Shown: piece by piece, positions 1-8,347 of the stretch
How the letters are laid out: every line of letters starts with the position of its first letter
Numbering within the stretch: position 1 is the stretch's first letter
Assembly: GCF_000931935.2 (NCBI RefSeq)
Contig: NZ_AZAC01000056.1
Coordinates: 62,001 to 126,000, forward strand
Direction of reading: 5' to 3'
Length of the DNA: 64,000 nt
Origin: Dethiosulfatarculus sandiegensis
GTDB lineage: Bacteria > Desulfobacterota > Desulfarculia > Desulfarculales > Desulfarculaceae
Position numbers and translations under genes: made by a program
Notes under the pieces: generated by a model
The model's database searches: none
Told to the model about the DNA's origin: nothing
The model's input: only the letters and a program-made list of their open reading frames with translations

Positions 1-2
1 AA

Positions 3-338
3 GATTCCTTGGGCTCGGGCTATGACCTGATAATGGTCACGGACAGCCTTTATTATGAAGACCGGGAGCTGGATTCAGTGCTTGCCAAGTGCCGCCGGGC
101 GCTGAATCCGGGCGGGGCCTTGGTGGGCATCCATGCGGTGCTCACGGACAATGGAACCAAACCGGAGAACATGGTCCTGGCCATGCTGCCCGAGGGCCTG
201 GCCGGACAGGGCGTCTTGCCGGAAAAAGGCTTTTTCGAAGATGCGCTTAAGCGCACCGGGTACAGCGCCATAACTTCCAAGACAGTTACTATCGGAGGTG
301 CGCTCATGGAGATGAACACCGGCCTGAACCAGGCCTGA
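3..338 (+). CDS. SAM-dependent methyltransferase, C-terminal part (5' end outside window)
   Basis: Only the last ~110 codons are present; the frame is open to the left edge, so the TTG near base 9 is not a real start. The fragment has the second half of a class I Rossmann methyltransferase: a YDLIMVTDSLYY strand, a helix, then the ALNPGGALVGIH segment typical of O-methyltransferases (LKPGG-type motif), and a C-terminal region with helix GFFEDALKRTGYS. The SAM-binding GxGxG loop would lie upstream of the window. The layout resembles small-molecule O-methyltransferases, but the substrate cannot be told. It ends 155 bp before the convergent histidine kinase gene, with a hairpin terminator between them. 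Confidence 0.6.
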   Translation, partial: DSLGSGYDLIMVTDSLYYEDRELDSVLAKCRRALNPGGALVGIHAVLTDNGTKPENMVLAMLPEGLAGQGVLPEKGFFEDALKRTGYSAITSKTVTIGGALMEMNTGLNQA

Positions 339-386
339 CAGACTGCACCGGCCACCGGGCAGCTATGTTTCGTCTGGTGGTTTTGC

Positions 387-427
387 GCTTGCGGTCCGGC
401 CGTTAGCAGTCGGGCCGCAAGCATTTT
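387..427 (+). terminator. Rho-independent terminator after the methyltransferase
   Basis: A 12-bp stem (arms 387-398 and 411-422, one G-T wobble) with a 12-nt loop is followed by ATTTT. It lies between two convergent genes, so it may also help stop transcription of the kinase gene from the other side. Confidence 0.6.
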
Positions 428-493
428 GGAAAAGGCTTTTGTATCTGAATCAGGCAGGTTAGATTCTGCGCCCGGCTTGATTATTTCCGCTTT

Positions 494-3400
494 TTATTTG
501 TCATCCAGCGTGCTTCTGATCAGTTTCAGCATCTTGATCATTTCAAACGGCTTGGCGATATAGCCTGCGGCTCCATCGGCCAGGATATTTTTTAGCTGGC
601 CATTTACAGTGTAACCGCTTGCGATCAACACTTTGGCTTTGGGATTGATTTTTAAAAGTTCCTGCAGGCACTTATGCCCGCCCATTCCGGGCATGCTCAC
701 GTCCAGGATAACTAGGTCGATATCCTTGATTTGTTTTTGATAGATCTTAAGCGCTTCTTCGCCGTTGGAAGCCGTGATCACCTTATAGCCCATTTTAGAA
801 AGGCTCCGGCTTCCAAGCTGGCGCAAGGATTCTTCATCGTCAACATACAGTAGGGTTTCACTACCTCCTTTAAGTTCCTCCTTTTCCAGTGCGCGCGATG
901 GTGGGGAAATGGCATCATCTTTCTTTAACACAGGTAGGTAAATGCGAAAATTAGTGCCCATTCCGGGTTCGCTGTAGCAATAGATAAATCCGTTGTGAGC
1001 CTTTACTATTCCGTAAACAGTGGAGAGTCCCAGTCCGGTGCCCTTACCCACGTCCTTAGTGGTGAAAAACGGGTCAAATACTTGATCAAGTAATTCTTTT
1101 CCTATGCCTTGGCCAGTGTCCGAGACCTGAAGGCGTACATATTCACCCGGTGTGGATTCCAAGTGTTCCCGACAGTAGTCTTCACTTAAAACCACATTGT
1201 CCGTCTCAAATACCAGTTTGCCTCCATGGGGCATGGCATCCTTGGCGTTTGTGGCCAGATTCATTACGATCTGCTCTAATTGCCCAGGGTCTGCCTCAAT
1301 GAGATTAAGGCCTTTTTTCAGGTGGAGTTCAATGAAAATCATTTTAGGAATGGTCTGCTTCAAAAGAAGGACAGCTTCTTCAACGCAGTGATTTAAATTT
1401 AAAGGTTTTTTTTCGGTTTCTACCTTGCGGCTGAAGGCCAGGATTTGCTTGACCAAGTTCTGCCCCCGATCGGCTGCTGTGAGTATTTGATCTACATAGC
1501 CTCTATTCTGTGACTCCTCGCCCATCTCCACCTGCAAAAGCTCGCCAAAACCAAAAATGGCGGTGAGTATGTTGTTGAAGTCATGGGCAATGCCGCCGGC
1601 CAGGGTGCCAATAGCCTCCATTTTTTGGGCCTGACGAAGCTGTGATTCCAGGTCGTCTTTTTCCTTTTGAGATTTTTTCAGTTCGGTTATGTCGGCCAGG
1701 ACAACCACTATGACCTCTTCGCCCGGCACGGGCAGTAATTCAGCGGAGAGCAACATATCCCTGATCTCGCCTGAACGCAGCCGCCTTTTCACATCTATGT
1801 TTTTTACAGAACCCTGTTTTTTGATAAGCTCCACAATTCGCTCTCTCTCGGCCGGGTCTTTCCTGATCTCCAAATCCAGGGCCGTGTGGCCGATAACTTC
1901 TTCTCTGCTATAGCCGGTGGCCTTGAGAAAGGTGTCGTTAACATCGATGTATTCGCCTTTTTCCAAAGTGGTGATCGCGACCCAGACCGGGCTGTGACGA
2001 AAAGCCGCGGCAAATTTTTCCTCGGAGAGACGCAAGGCCTGTTCTGTGTGCTTGCGATCGGTTATATCAACATGAGAGCCGAGCATACGCACCGGTTTGC
2101 CGGATTCGTCCCTGAATATAGATGCCTGTGCCAGAATCCAGCGATAAGATCCATCCTTGTGCCGAAAGCGGAATTCGACCCACTGCCTTGGGTTGGCCTG
2201 TTCAAGACTTTTTTGTATTTGATTTAAAGTGGGCTTGAGATCATCGGGGTGGATTCTGCTTTCCCATTCTTCAAAATCGTCTCCTATCTCATGATCTTGG
2301 TATCCGATCTGGGATTTCCATTCACTTGAATAGGCGACCCTGTTTGTGAGCAGGTTCCAGTCCCAAAGCCCCACATTGCTGGCTTGCACTGCTTCCCGTT
2401 GACGCAGTATAGCCTCCTGCTTAGCATTATCGGCCTTTTTACGTTCTGTGATATCGTATATATGGGAGATGACATACTCTAAACGCCCGTTTTCATCATT
2501 AACCGCGGCATTGCTGACAATGCCCCATATGGCTTCCCCATTTTTATGAATAATTTTTAGTTCGTTTCTCTTGATGGAGCTTTCGCCGTTTAAAAGCTCC
2601 AACCAGGTCGACCTGTCTGTCTGCCGATTTTCCGGATGGGTGAGCTGATTGAAATTTAGGCCTTGGAATTCATGGGCAGAGTATCCCAGCATTTCGCAGA
2701 GCCTTGGATTGACTTTGACAAATTGCTGGTCTTGATCAAGCAAGGCCATCCCTTCGGGCGCGCTTTCAAAGGCGGCGCGGAATTGTTCTTCACTTTTTTG
2801 TCGGGCAAATTCATAACTTTTGCGTTCAGAGATATCCCGCATAGCTCCCTGCAGGGACACTGGCTTGGCTTTTTGATCAAAGATCAACTTGCCATGCACC
2901 TCGACAAAGATAGGTTCACCGCTTTTATGCAGCATAATGGTTTCGAATATAAGGCCGCCGCCCTTTTCTCCTCGCGCCATTTCGTCTGAGATTAATTGGG
3001 ATATTTTGGCAAATTCATTATTCTCCAAGTAGTCGGGAAATTTACTTCCAATCCACTCATCCGGCGTATAACCGGTTACATCCAAGACCGCTTTGTTTAC
3101 AAAGGTGAACTCCATCTCCAGGTTCATGGTCCAGAAGACATCCAAAGTGTTTTCAGCCAGCAGACGATAGCGTTCTTCACTACGGGCCAAGGTTTCCATG
3201 TATTGTTTACGCTCAGTTATGTCCGCCACGGTTCCCACTAAGTCCTCGGCATGTTTGTTTTTGCCTTGACCTCTGAATTGGGCCAGGCCGTGGGCTTCGA
3301 TCCAGCGGATGGAGCCGTCTGGAAGATTTATGCGATATTCAGTGGAAAAAGGTTTGGGATTATCGGGAGAAAGGGCTGCCTCAACTTTGGCCCACACCTT

Positions 3401-5332
3401 GGGGAGGTCCTCCGTGTGAATACGTTTCAAAATTTCTTCACTAGGGCTTTCGTGGCCCGATACCTGAAACAAATCGGCATACCTTTCATCCCAGGTGGAG
3501 ATTTTGGTTTGTGGATCGTAATGCCACCATCCCATATTGGCGGCTTTAAGGGCCAATTGCCATTGTTTGAAAAGTCTTTTCGTTTCTTCTTCAGCCTGAA
3601 ATTTGGCCAGGGCGCTGGCGATGTTGTTGGCCAAGCGTTCAATCAGCCGGATGTTTTTTTTGCTAAATCGCCCTTTGCGCTTATCGTTTAATTGGATGAG
3701 ACCAAAGGTGTTGTTTCCGGAGCGCAAAGGAACCAAGGCCACTGATTCATATCCCGCACCATTGCAACGGTTGCGGGTGCGGGGCAGACGGTCTTGGCCG
3801 GTTGTGGTGTTCAAAAGGTCTGTGGTGCAATTGGACCAGAAGCTGCCGCCATTGGTGAAAAAGTGTTTATCTGGATCAATCCTGGCTTGCAGAATATTGC
3901 CGCACATGCAATCAAGAAGCGGTTCGTTACGGGAATTTTTTAATATTTTTCCTTTTTCATCCCGGTTACAGAGGCTGTTTTCCAATTTGATGAAATCTTT
4001 GCTGAAACCCCTGGTTTCAAAATATGGGAAATCTTCTCCTTTTTTAAGTCGAATTCCCGCAGCTTCGCACCCGGACCAGTACTGAAGCCTTTCAAGAAAG
4101 GCCCTTAAGAGGCTTCTGCGGTCTTTCTTTGTGTTGATGAGATTGGCCACGTCCGCGAGAAGCGCTTCTTCCTCTGCCAGACGCTTGCGCTCCAATATGT
4201 CTTTTGCCAGTTGATTGTTGGCTTTGTTCAAAGATTTTTCCTTGCGAACCAATCCCAGGACACTGCCCAACAAGAGCAAGGTGGCAAAAAGACCAATCCC
4301 CAATATCACCCATGGCTGAATGGTTTTGTTTTTTTTCATGAACAAGGGGGTGGCCTGAAAAACTAGTCTCCATTTTTGGTCTGCTATATGTAAAAGATAG
4401 ACACATTTGTCACAAAGGGTTTGAGTGTCTTCAGATGATGGTGGTGCTGTTTCCGTCTTGTAGGTGCGTGATCTGTGAAAAAATAGCTTTTGGAGTTTGT
4501 TTTTGTCCTCTTGGTTAAAAATCGTAAAGTTAATGCCTGCGGGCGTGGCTCTCTTCAAGGAGGCCTCCACCAAATCGTCGATCCTGAAAGCCCCCAATAC
4601 AAAGCCTCGCAGTTTTTTGCGTTTCTCAGAAAGTTGGTTGGGGGGAGCGGGGTTATCATAGACAGGCTGGAAAAGCAGAAAACCCGATTTTCGGGGGCTG
4701 GTCTGGATTAACTGGACTCCCCTGGAGAGAACGGTTTTTCCTGTGTCTCGCGCCTTTCTCAAAGCGACCAGCCTGATGCCATTTGAGCTTACATCAAAAC
4801 CCAAGGCCTTTTCTTTGCCTTTAAGTGGTTCAATAAAAGTTATAGGGAAATATGTATTCTTTTCTTCGACAGCTCTAAGCTTGTTGTCCGGCCCCATTTC
4901 ACTGATTTCATAGAAAGGAAAACCTTGGCTTTGCAACTTCTTGATAAACCGGTCTTTTTGGGGTGCCGTAATTTTGGGAACCCATTCCAGGGCCTGGAGC
5001 CCACTTGTGGAATGGAGAATTTCCTTGGCAAAAGTTTTGAATTCGGTCTGGGATATCGGGCGGGAAGAATCAAAAAACGCTTTTACCACCATGGTTGCTT
5101 GAAGCAGCTGGTCGGTTTGAAGCTGCAAGGCGTTTAGGTATTCCCCTGCCTTGTTTTGCAGGTTGGCGGTGCTGCGGTCTGCTTCCACTTTTTGAGCCAG
5201 CATAAATCCCGCCACAGAAAGCCCGACCCCCAAAAAAAGGGTCAAGGCCACTGCCCTCCACTGTCTCAGGTTGAGATTCTTTTCAGGATCATTTAGGAGC
5301 CTTCTTATCATTCGATTCCCTTTTAGGTGCAA
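494..5332 (-). CDS. Hybrid sensor histidine kinase (CHASE, GAF, five PAS, HisKA, HATPase, receiver)
   Basis: A 1612-residue membrane-bound hybrid kinase. Order: TM helix about 28-46; periplasmic CHASE-type sensor about 55-330; second TM about 340-362; cysteine-rich GAF-like domain about 385-590; five PAS domains, each ending in a DITERK-type linker, to about 1225; HisKA with the H-box AHDFNN (His about 1250); HATPase with DTGQGIG and GTGLGLS boxes; C-terminal receiver from about 1494 with acceptor Asp about 1544 in VILDVSM and Lys in IAKPF. All phosphorelay residues look intact, so it should autophosphorylate and pass phosphate to its own receiver. No separate output regulator is adjacent. 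The first start is TTG; an ATG seven codons in (about 5311) is a good alternative. The signal sensed is unknown. Confidence 0.9.
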   Translation of the reverse strand: MHLKGNRMIRRLLNDPEKNLNLRQWRAVALTLFLGVGLSVAGFMLAQKVEADRSTANLQNKAGEYLNALQLQTDQLLQATMVVKAFFDSSRPISQTEFKTFAKEILHSTSGLQALEWVPKITAPQKDRFIKKLQSQGFPFYEISEMGPDNKLRAVEEKNTYFPITFIEPLKGKEKALGFDVSSNGIRLVALRKARDTGKTVLSRGVQLIQTSPRKSGFLLFQPVYDNPAPPNQLSEKRKKLRGFVLGAFRIDDLVEASLKRATPAGINFTIFNQEDKNKLQKLFFHRSRTYKTETAPPSSEDTQTLCDKCVYLLHIADQKWRLVFQATPLFMKKNKTIQPWVILGIGLFATLLLLGSVLGLVRKEKSLNKANNQLAKDILERKRLAEEEALLADVANLINTKKDRRSLLRAFLERLQYWSGCEAAGIRLKKGEDFPYFETRGFSKDFIKLENSLCNRDEKGKILKNSRNEPLLDCMCGNILQARIDPDKHFFTNGGSFWSNCTTDLLNTTTGQDRLPRTRNRCNGAGYESVALVPLRSGNNTFGLIQLNDKRKGRFSKKNIRLIERLANNIASALAKFQAEEETKRLFKQWQLALKAANMGWWHYDPQTKISTWDERYADLFQVSGHESPSEEILKRIHTEDLPKVWAKVEAALSPDNPKPFSTEYRINLPDGSIRWIEAHGLAQFRGQGKNKHAEDLVGTVADITERKQYMETLARSEERYRLLAENTLDVFWTMNLEMEFTFVNKAVLDVTGYTPDEWIGSKFPDYLENNEFAKISQLISDEMARGEKGGGLIFETIMLHKSGEPIFVEVHGKLIFDQKAKPVSLQGAMRDISERKSYEFARQKSEEQFRAAFESAPEGMALLDQDQQFVKVNPRLCEMLGYSAHEFQGLNFNQLTHPENRQTDRSTWLELLNGESSIKRNELKIIHKNGEAIWGIVSNAAVNDENGRLEYVISHIYDITERKKADNAKQEAILRQREAVQASNVGLWDWNLLTNRVAYSSEWKSQIGYQDHEIGDDFEEWESRIHPDDLKPTLNQIQKSLEQANPRQWVEFRFRHKDGSYRWILAQASIFRDESGKPVRMLGSHVDITDRKHTEQALRLSEEKFAAAFRHSPVWVAITTLEKGEYIDVNDTFLKATGYSREEVIGHTALDLEIRKDPAERERIVELIKKQGSVKNIDVKRRLRSGEIRDMLLSAELLPVPGEEVIVVVLADITELKKSQKEKDDLESQLRQAQKMEAIGTLAGGIAHDFNNILTAIFGFGELLQVEMGEESQNRGYVDQILTAADRGQNLVKQILAFSRKVETEKKPLNLNHCVEEAVLLLKQTIPKMIFIELHLKKGLNLIEADPGQLEQIVMNLATNAKDAMPHGGKLVFETDNVVLSEDYCREHLESTPGEYVRLQVSDTGQGIGKELLDQVFDPFFTTKDVGKGTGLGLSTVYGIVKAHNGFIYCYSEPGMGTNFRIYLPVLKKDDAISPPSRALEKEELKGGSETLLYVDDEESLRQLGSRSLSKMGYKVITASNGEEALKIYQKQIKDIDLVILDVSMPGMGGHKCLQELLKINPKAKVLIASGYTVNGQLKNILADGAAGYIAKPFEMIKMLKLIRSTLDDK

Positions 5333-5631
5333 TTGATGTGCGCAAAGTGAGGCATATATAATTTAAACCCTGAGTTAAATATTGGGCTTTGTCAAGCAGG
5401 CCTTGGCTGCGGCTTAATTGCTATGAAGGTAATGCTTGCCTGGGTCGGATGATCCTGACGGAAAAAAATAGTATACAAGCTGAGTAAGGCCACTTCTTTG
5501 GGTGGCTGAATTTGATTTCAGTTCGACAAGTGGCCAGAGTTACAGAGGTTTCCAGAACTGGGCCGCTATCAATAATTAAACAATGCGAGAGTAAAGGGTT
5601 TTGATTGATATTCTTTTTTTCTGCCGACAAA

Positions 5632-7725
5632 TCACGGCAAAAGGTCATCTAGAAATTCAGAGGCGGGTTCGACACCTGAGACCAGAAGATAGTCCCGAGC
5701 CCTGGTGCAGGCTACATAGAGCAGGTGGCGTTCCGTGCTGTAGACTTCTTCCAGATCTGCTTCATCGCTTATAGTATCAATGCGACTTTGGGACGGAATC
5801 ACCTCGTCGTCGCATGCCATCACGGCAACAGCTCTGAATTCAAGGCCCTTGGCAAGATGCATGGTGCCTATGGATAGTTTTCCCTTAAAGGTCTTTACGC
5901 TTGCATCCAGGGTGATGAAAGGCGCTCCAAGCTCTTGCGCTACTCTAAAAGCCCGCTTAAGCTCATTTTTTGAACGGACGAAAATACCTATCTCATGGGG
6001 TTCAACACCCTTGGCAAGGCAATCGCCCACCCAGTTCTTCACGAGTTTTATTTCTTCTGCAAGAGAGTCGGCCAGCTTTATTATGGGCTTGGGGCCGTTG
6101 AAAACCGAGATGGTTCCTGCCCGGTCTTCTTTGTTGCCGTCCACATCTGCCATCTCGGAATCCAGCAAACGGTCCGCCTGCATCCGGATTTGATGGGAGG
6201 TGCGGTAGTTTATCTTCAGGGTTCGGGATCTGCCCCGTATTTCCACTCCCAAAGATTTCCAGGAGAACGGAATCTGGAAAATGCGCTGCCCCAGGTCGCC
6301 CGCAAAGAACAGTGCATTGGGCAGGCTGGAGCCCATGGCAGCCAGAAAAGCGAGCTGCTGAACGCTTATGTCCTGCGCCTCGTCCACAACCGCGTAATCA
6401 AAGGGATGAATCTGTTGTTTTTTTATCTTGGCCGCCAATTGGGCGAACATGGATGCAGGGGTGATCTGGTCATTATGGGTGAGTTCCTGTCTGACCTTGG
6501 AAAAGATTTTCCACAAAAGCTCTCTTTGGCTCTCCGGCAGTCGGGTTTTTCTGCCCAGGCGCACCACATCCCTGTATTCCTCCCAGGTCTGCAACTGCCA
6601 GGCATCCACAACCTGTTCCCACTCAGTCAGCAAGAAATGCAGGGAAAAATTGTGGCCTTGCACCTGCTCACCAGCACCGCGGATAAGATCGGCCAATTCT
6701 TCTCTGGAAGCCATCTGCGCAGGGGCAAAATGGAGTTTAAAGAGTCTTTGGCCTATGGCCTCCATGGAATGAACTTCTATGCGCTCCCCCAACCTGGGTT
6801 TGCCATGGATGAGCCTTTTTAACTTAATTTGAAGTGCATTGGCCAAGGTATTGGAAAAGGTGGTTAAAAGAACCCTTGCCTCCGGATTGGTTTTGGCCAG
6901 GTGCACAGCCCGGTGCAGGGCTACAATGGTTTTGCCGGTGCCTGCCGAACCTGCCACCTTGGCCGGGCCGTTGAAATCCTTTTCAACCAGTTTTTCCTGT
7001 TCCGGATGGAGAAAGACGGTCCATCTTTCCCAGGGGAAGGCAAGGGCCCTTTCCAGTTCATCGGAATTTTTCATGATCCGGAAGCGGCGTTTAGCATCCG
7101 GATGGTCAAACGGATTGGCGGGAATGGCCTTGGCCTGCCTGCTGGGTGTTTTCCCTGTGGCCAGGTCCAGAAGCGCCTCGGCCGCCTCGGCGGGAAGGTG
7201 GTCACAAATTTCTAATATAGTGTCTTCATTGGCTAGGCGAACGTCATCCAGCCAATCTTCCGGCACTCCATATTCCAATAAGGCCTCATCTTTGAAACCA
7301 TTGAATAAAGGCGATCTGGGCGGGGCGGGCGCTTCCTGCTCCTGATAAACCGGGACAATGATTTCCTTTACCTTTTCGCGAACCTCCACCAACTGAGCTG
7401 CCCCTGTTTTGGGGTGGGTCTCCAGCTTGCGCCGCTCTGCCCATTTGTAGGCCACATCATGATGATCCACATAACAAAGGAGAATGCTGGAGTCTGTTCT
7501 GTGGAGTATGAGCCTGATATCACTGCTAACCCGCGCGGACCAGAAGTTCCGGTCTTTGGCTGTGTCCAGCTTATGCAGCTTTATCCCCGGATTGGCAGGG
7601 TTCATCTGAAGGTCAAAGGCAGTGGTCTTGGCCGCCTTTTGCTCCTGGCCGGTGAGCTTGGCCAGGCTTTCTGTGAAGGTGTCGGCGATTAGGAATTGCA
7701 TGGTATTAATTTTTCTTGAGTCCAA
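5632..7725 (-). CDS. UvrD/Rep-type superfamily 1 helicase with RelE/ParE-like N-terminal domain
   Basis: A 697-residue protein. The first ~95 residues look like a RelE/ParE-type toxin fold: an LHKLDTAKDRNFWSARV strand, an IRLILHR strand and a DHHDVAYKWAERR end. The rest is a UvrD/PcrA helicase: Walker A GSAGTGKT, Walker B VVDEAQD, GDLGQRIF, LKINYRT, GTMHLAKGLEF and YVACTRARD boxes, so the ATPase should be active. It is the last gene of the minus-strand restriction-modification island. The first start is TTG at 7725, overlapping the end of the upstream gene; ATG at 7701 (MQFLIAD) is as likely and follows that gene's stop by 4 nt. Probable DNA unwinding or translocation role in defence or repair; the toxin-like domain may be only a structural fold. 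Confidence 0.8.
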   Translation of the reverse strand: MDSRKINTMQFLIADTFTESLAKLTGQEQKAAKTTAFDLQMNPANPGIKLHKLDTAKDRNFWSARVSSDIRLILHRTDSSILLCYVDHHDVAYKWAERRKLETHPKTGAAQLVEVREKVKEIIVPVYQEQEAPAPPRSPLFNGFKDEALLEYGVPEDWLDDVRLANEDTILEICDHLPAEAAEALLDLATGKTPSRQAKAIPANPFDHPDAKRRFRIMKNSDELERALAFPWERWTVFLHPEQEKLVEKDFNGPAKVAGSAGTGKTIVALHRAVHLAKTNPEARVLLTTFSNTLANALQIKLKRLIHGKPRLGERIEVHSMEAIGQRLFKLHFAPAQMASREELADLIRGAGEQVQGHNFSLHFLLTEWEQVVDAWQLQTWEEYRDVVRLGRKTRLPESQRELLWKIFSKVRQELTHNDQITPASMFAQLAAKIKKQQIHPFDYAVVDEAQDISVQQLAFLAAMGSSLPNALFFAGDLGQRIFQIPFSWKSLGVEIRGRSRTLKINYRTSHQIRMQADRLLDSEMADVDGNKEDRAGTISVFNGPKPIIKLADSLAEEIKLVKNWVGDCLAKGVEPHEIGIFVRSKNELKRAFRVAQELGAPFITLDASVKTFKGKLSIGTMHLAKGLEFRAVAVMACDDEVIPSQSRIDTISDEADLEEVYSTERHLLYVACTRARDYLLVSGVEPASEFLDDLLP

Positions 7726-8314
7726 TAGTGCCGATTATTTGTTTTAAGCGAACGAAAAAACTTTTTTTGTTTGGACTCTGATGGCGCGAGGTCCTGCCAA
7801 GGTAGAGTTCGTCCCCTGCTTTTTTATCTAAAAAGGTGTCTAAATTATTTTCATTTTCTAATGGAATAGTTCGGTTTTTTATATTTCTATTTTCTATAAA
7901 GGTGTGTTCTTTACTTAGGGAGTGTTCATAAGACCAACCAACCGGAATGAAAACTTGATAATTATCTGAATTTAATATCCGACAGGCGGTAATTTTTTGA
8001 TTTGAATTATCATTAAGATTAACATGGCCGAATTCAGCCCATGTGCATTTGCAGGTAAAACCACGAATCTGATCTGCGACCACTATGTCTTGAGCCTGGC
8101 CATCCGCCAGATAGATAAGCCCCTTGGTTGATAAGAAATTGCAATAGTGCCGAACGTCATCAGGCGCCATGAAACCGACTCTTGCCAATTCATTATCCGA
8201 GCACAGGGTTTTATTCGGCACTTCTTGTTTGAATTGCCCCCACCCGCCAGGATACTTACTAAAAATGGATTCAACCTTGATAACTACTGAAATTCCCTCT
8301 ATCAGAACAGCCAT
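7706..8314 (-). CDS. Uncharacterised 202-residue protein of the restriction island
   Basis: I do not recognise a functional domain. The N-terminal half is mixed alpha/beta with conserved-looking stretches YPGGWGQFKQEVPN, LCSDNELARVGFM and WAEFGHVNL. The C-terminal half is polar, basic and rich in Asn and Lys, ending in VRLKQIIGTIGLKKN. There is no signal peptide or membrane segment. It starts 33 bp after the methyltransferase stop and abuts the helicase, so it is probably cotranscribed with both. Its 3' half is clearly more AT-rich than the surrounding genes, which suggests transfer. The first part resembles hypothetical proteins I remember from many unrelated bacteria, but no function is known to me. 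Confidence 0.7.
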   Translation of the reverse strand: MAVLIEGISVVIKVESIFSKYPGGWGQFKQEVPNKTLCSDNELARVGFMAPDDVRHYCNFLSTKGLIYLADGQAQDIVVADQIRGFTCKCTWAEFGHVNLNDNSNQKITACRILNSDNYQVFIPVGWSYEHSLSKEHTFIENRNIKNRTIPLENENNLDTFLDKKAGDELYLGRTSRHQSPNKKSFFVRLKQIIGTIGLKKN

Positions 8315-8347
8315 TCCCCCCCCTTTTGCCTATGGTTAGTTCGTTTT

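Noticed and set aside
5421..5648. 75-codon minus-strand frame between helicase and kinase genes
   Set aside because: No SD, no recognisable motif, and it overlaps the end of the helicase gene; the gap looks like spacer and promoter.
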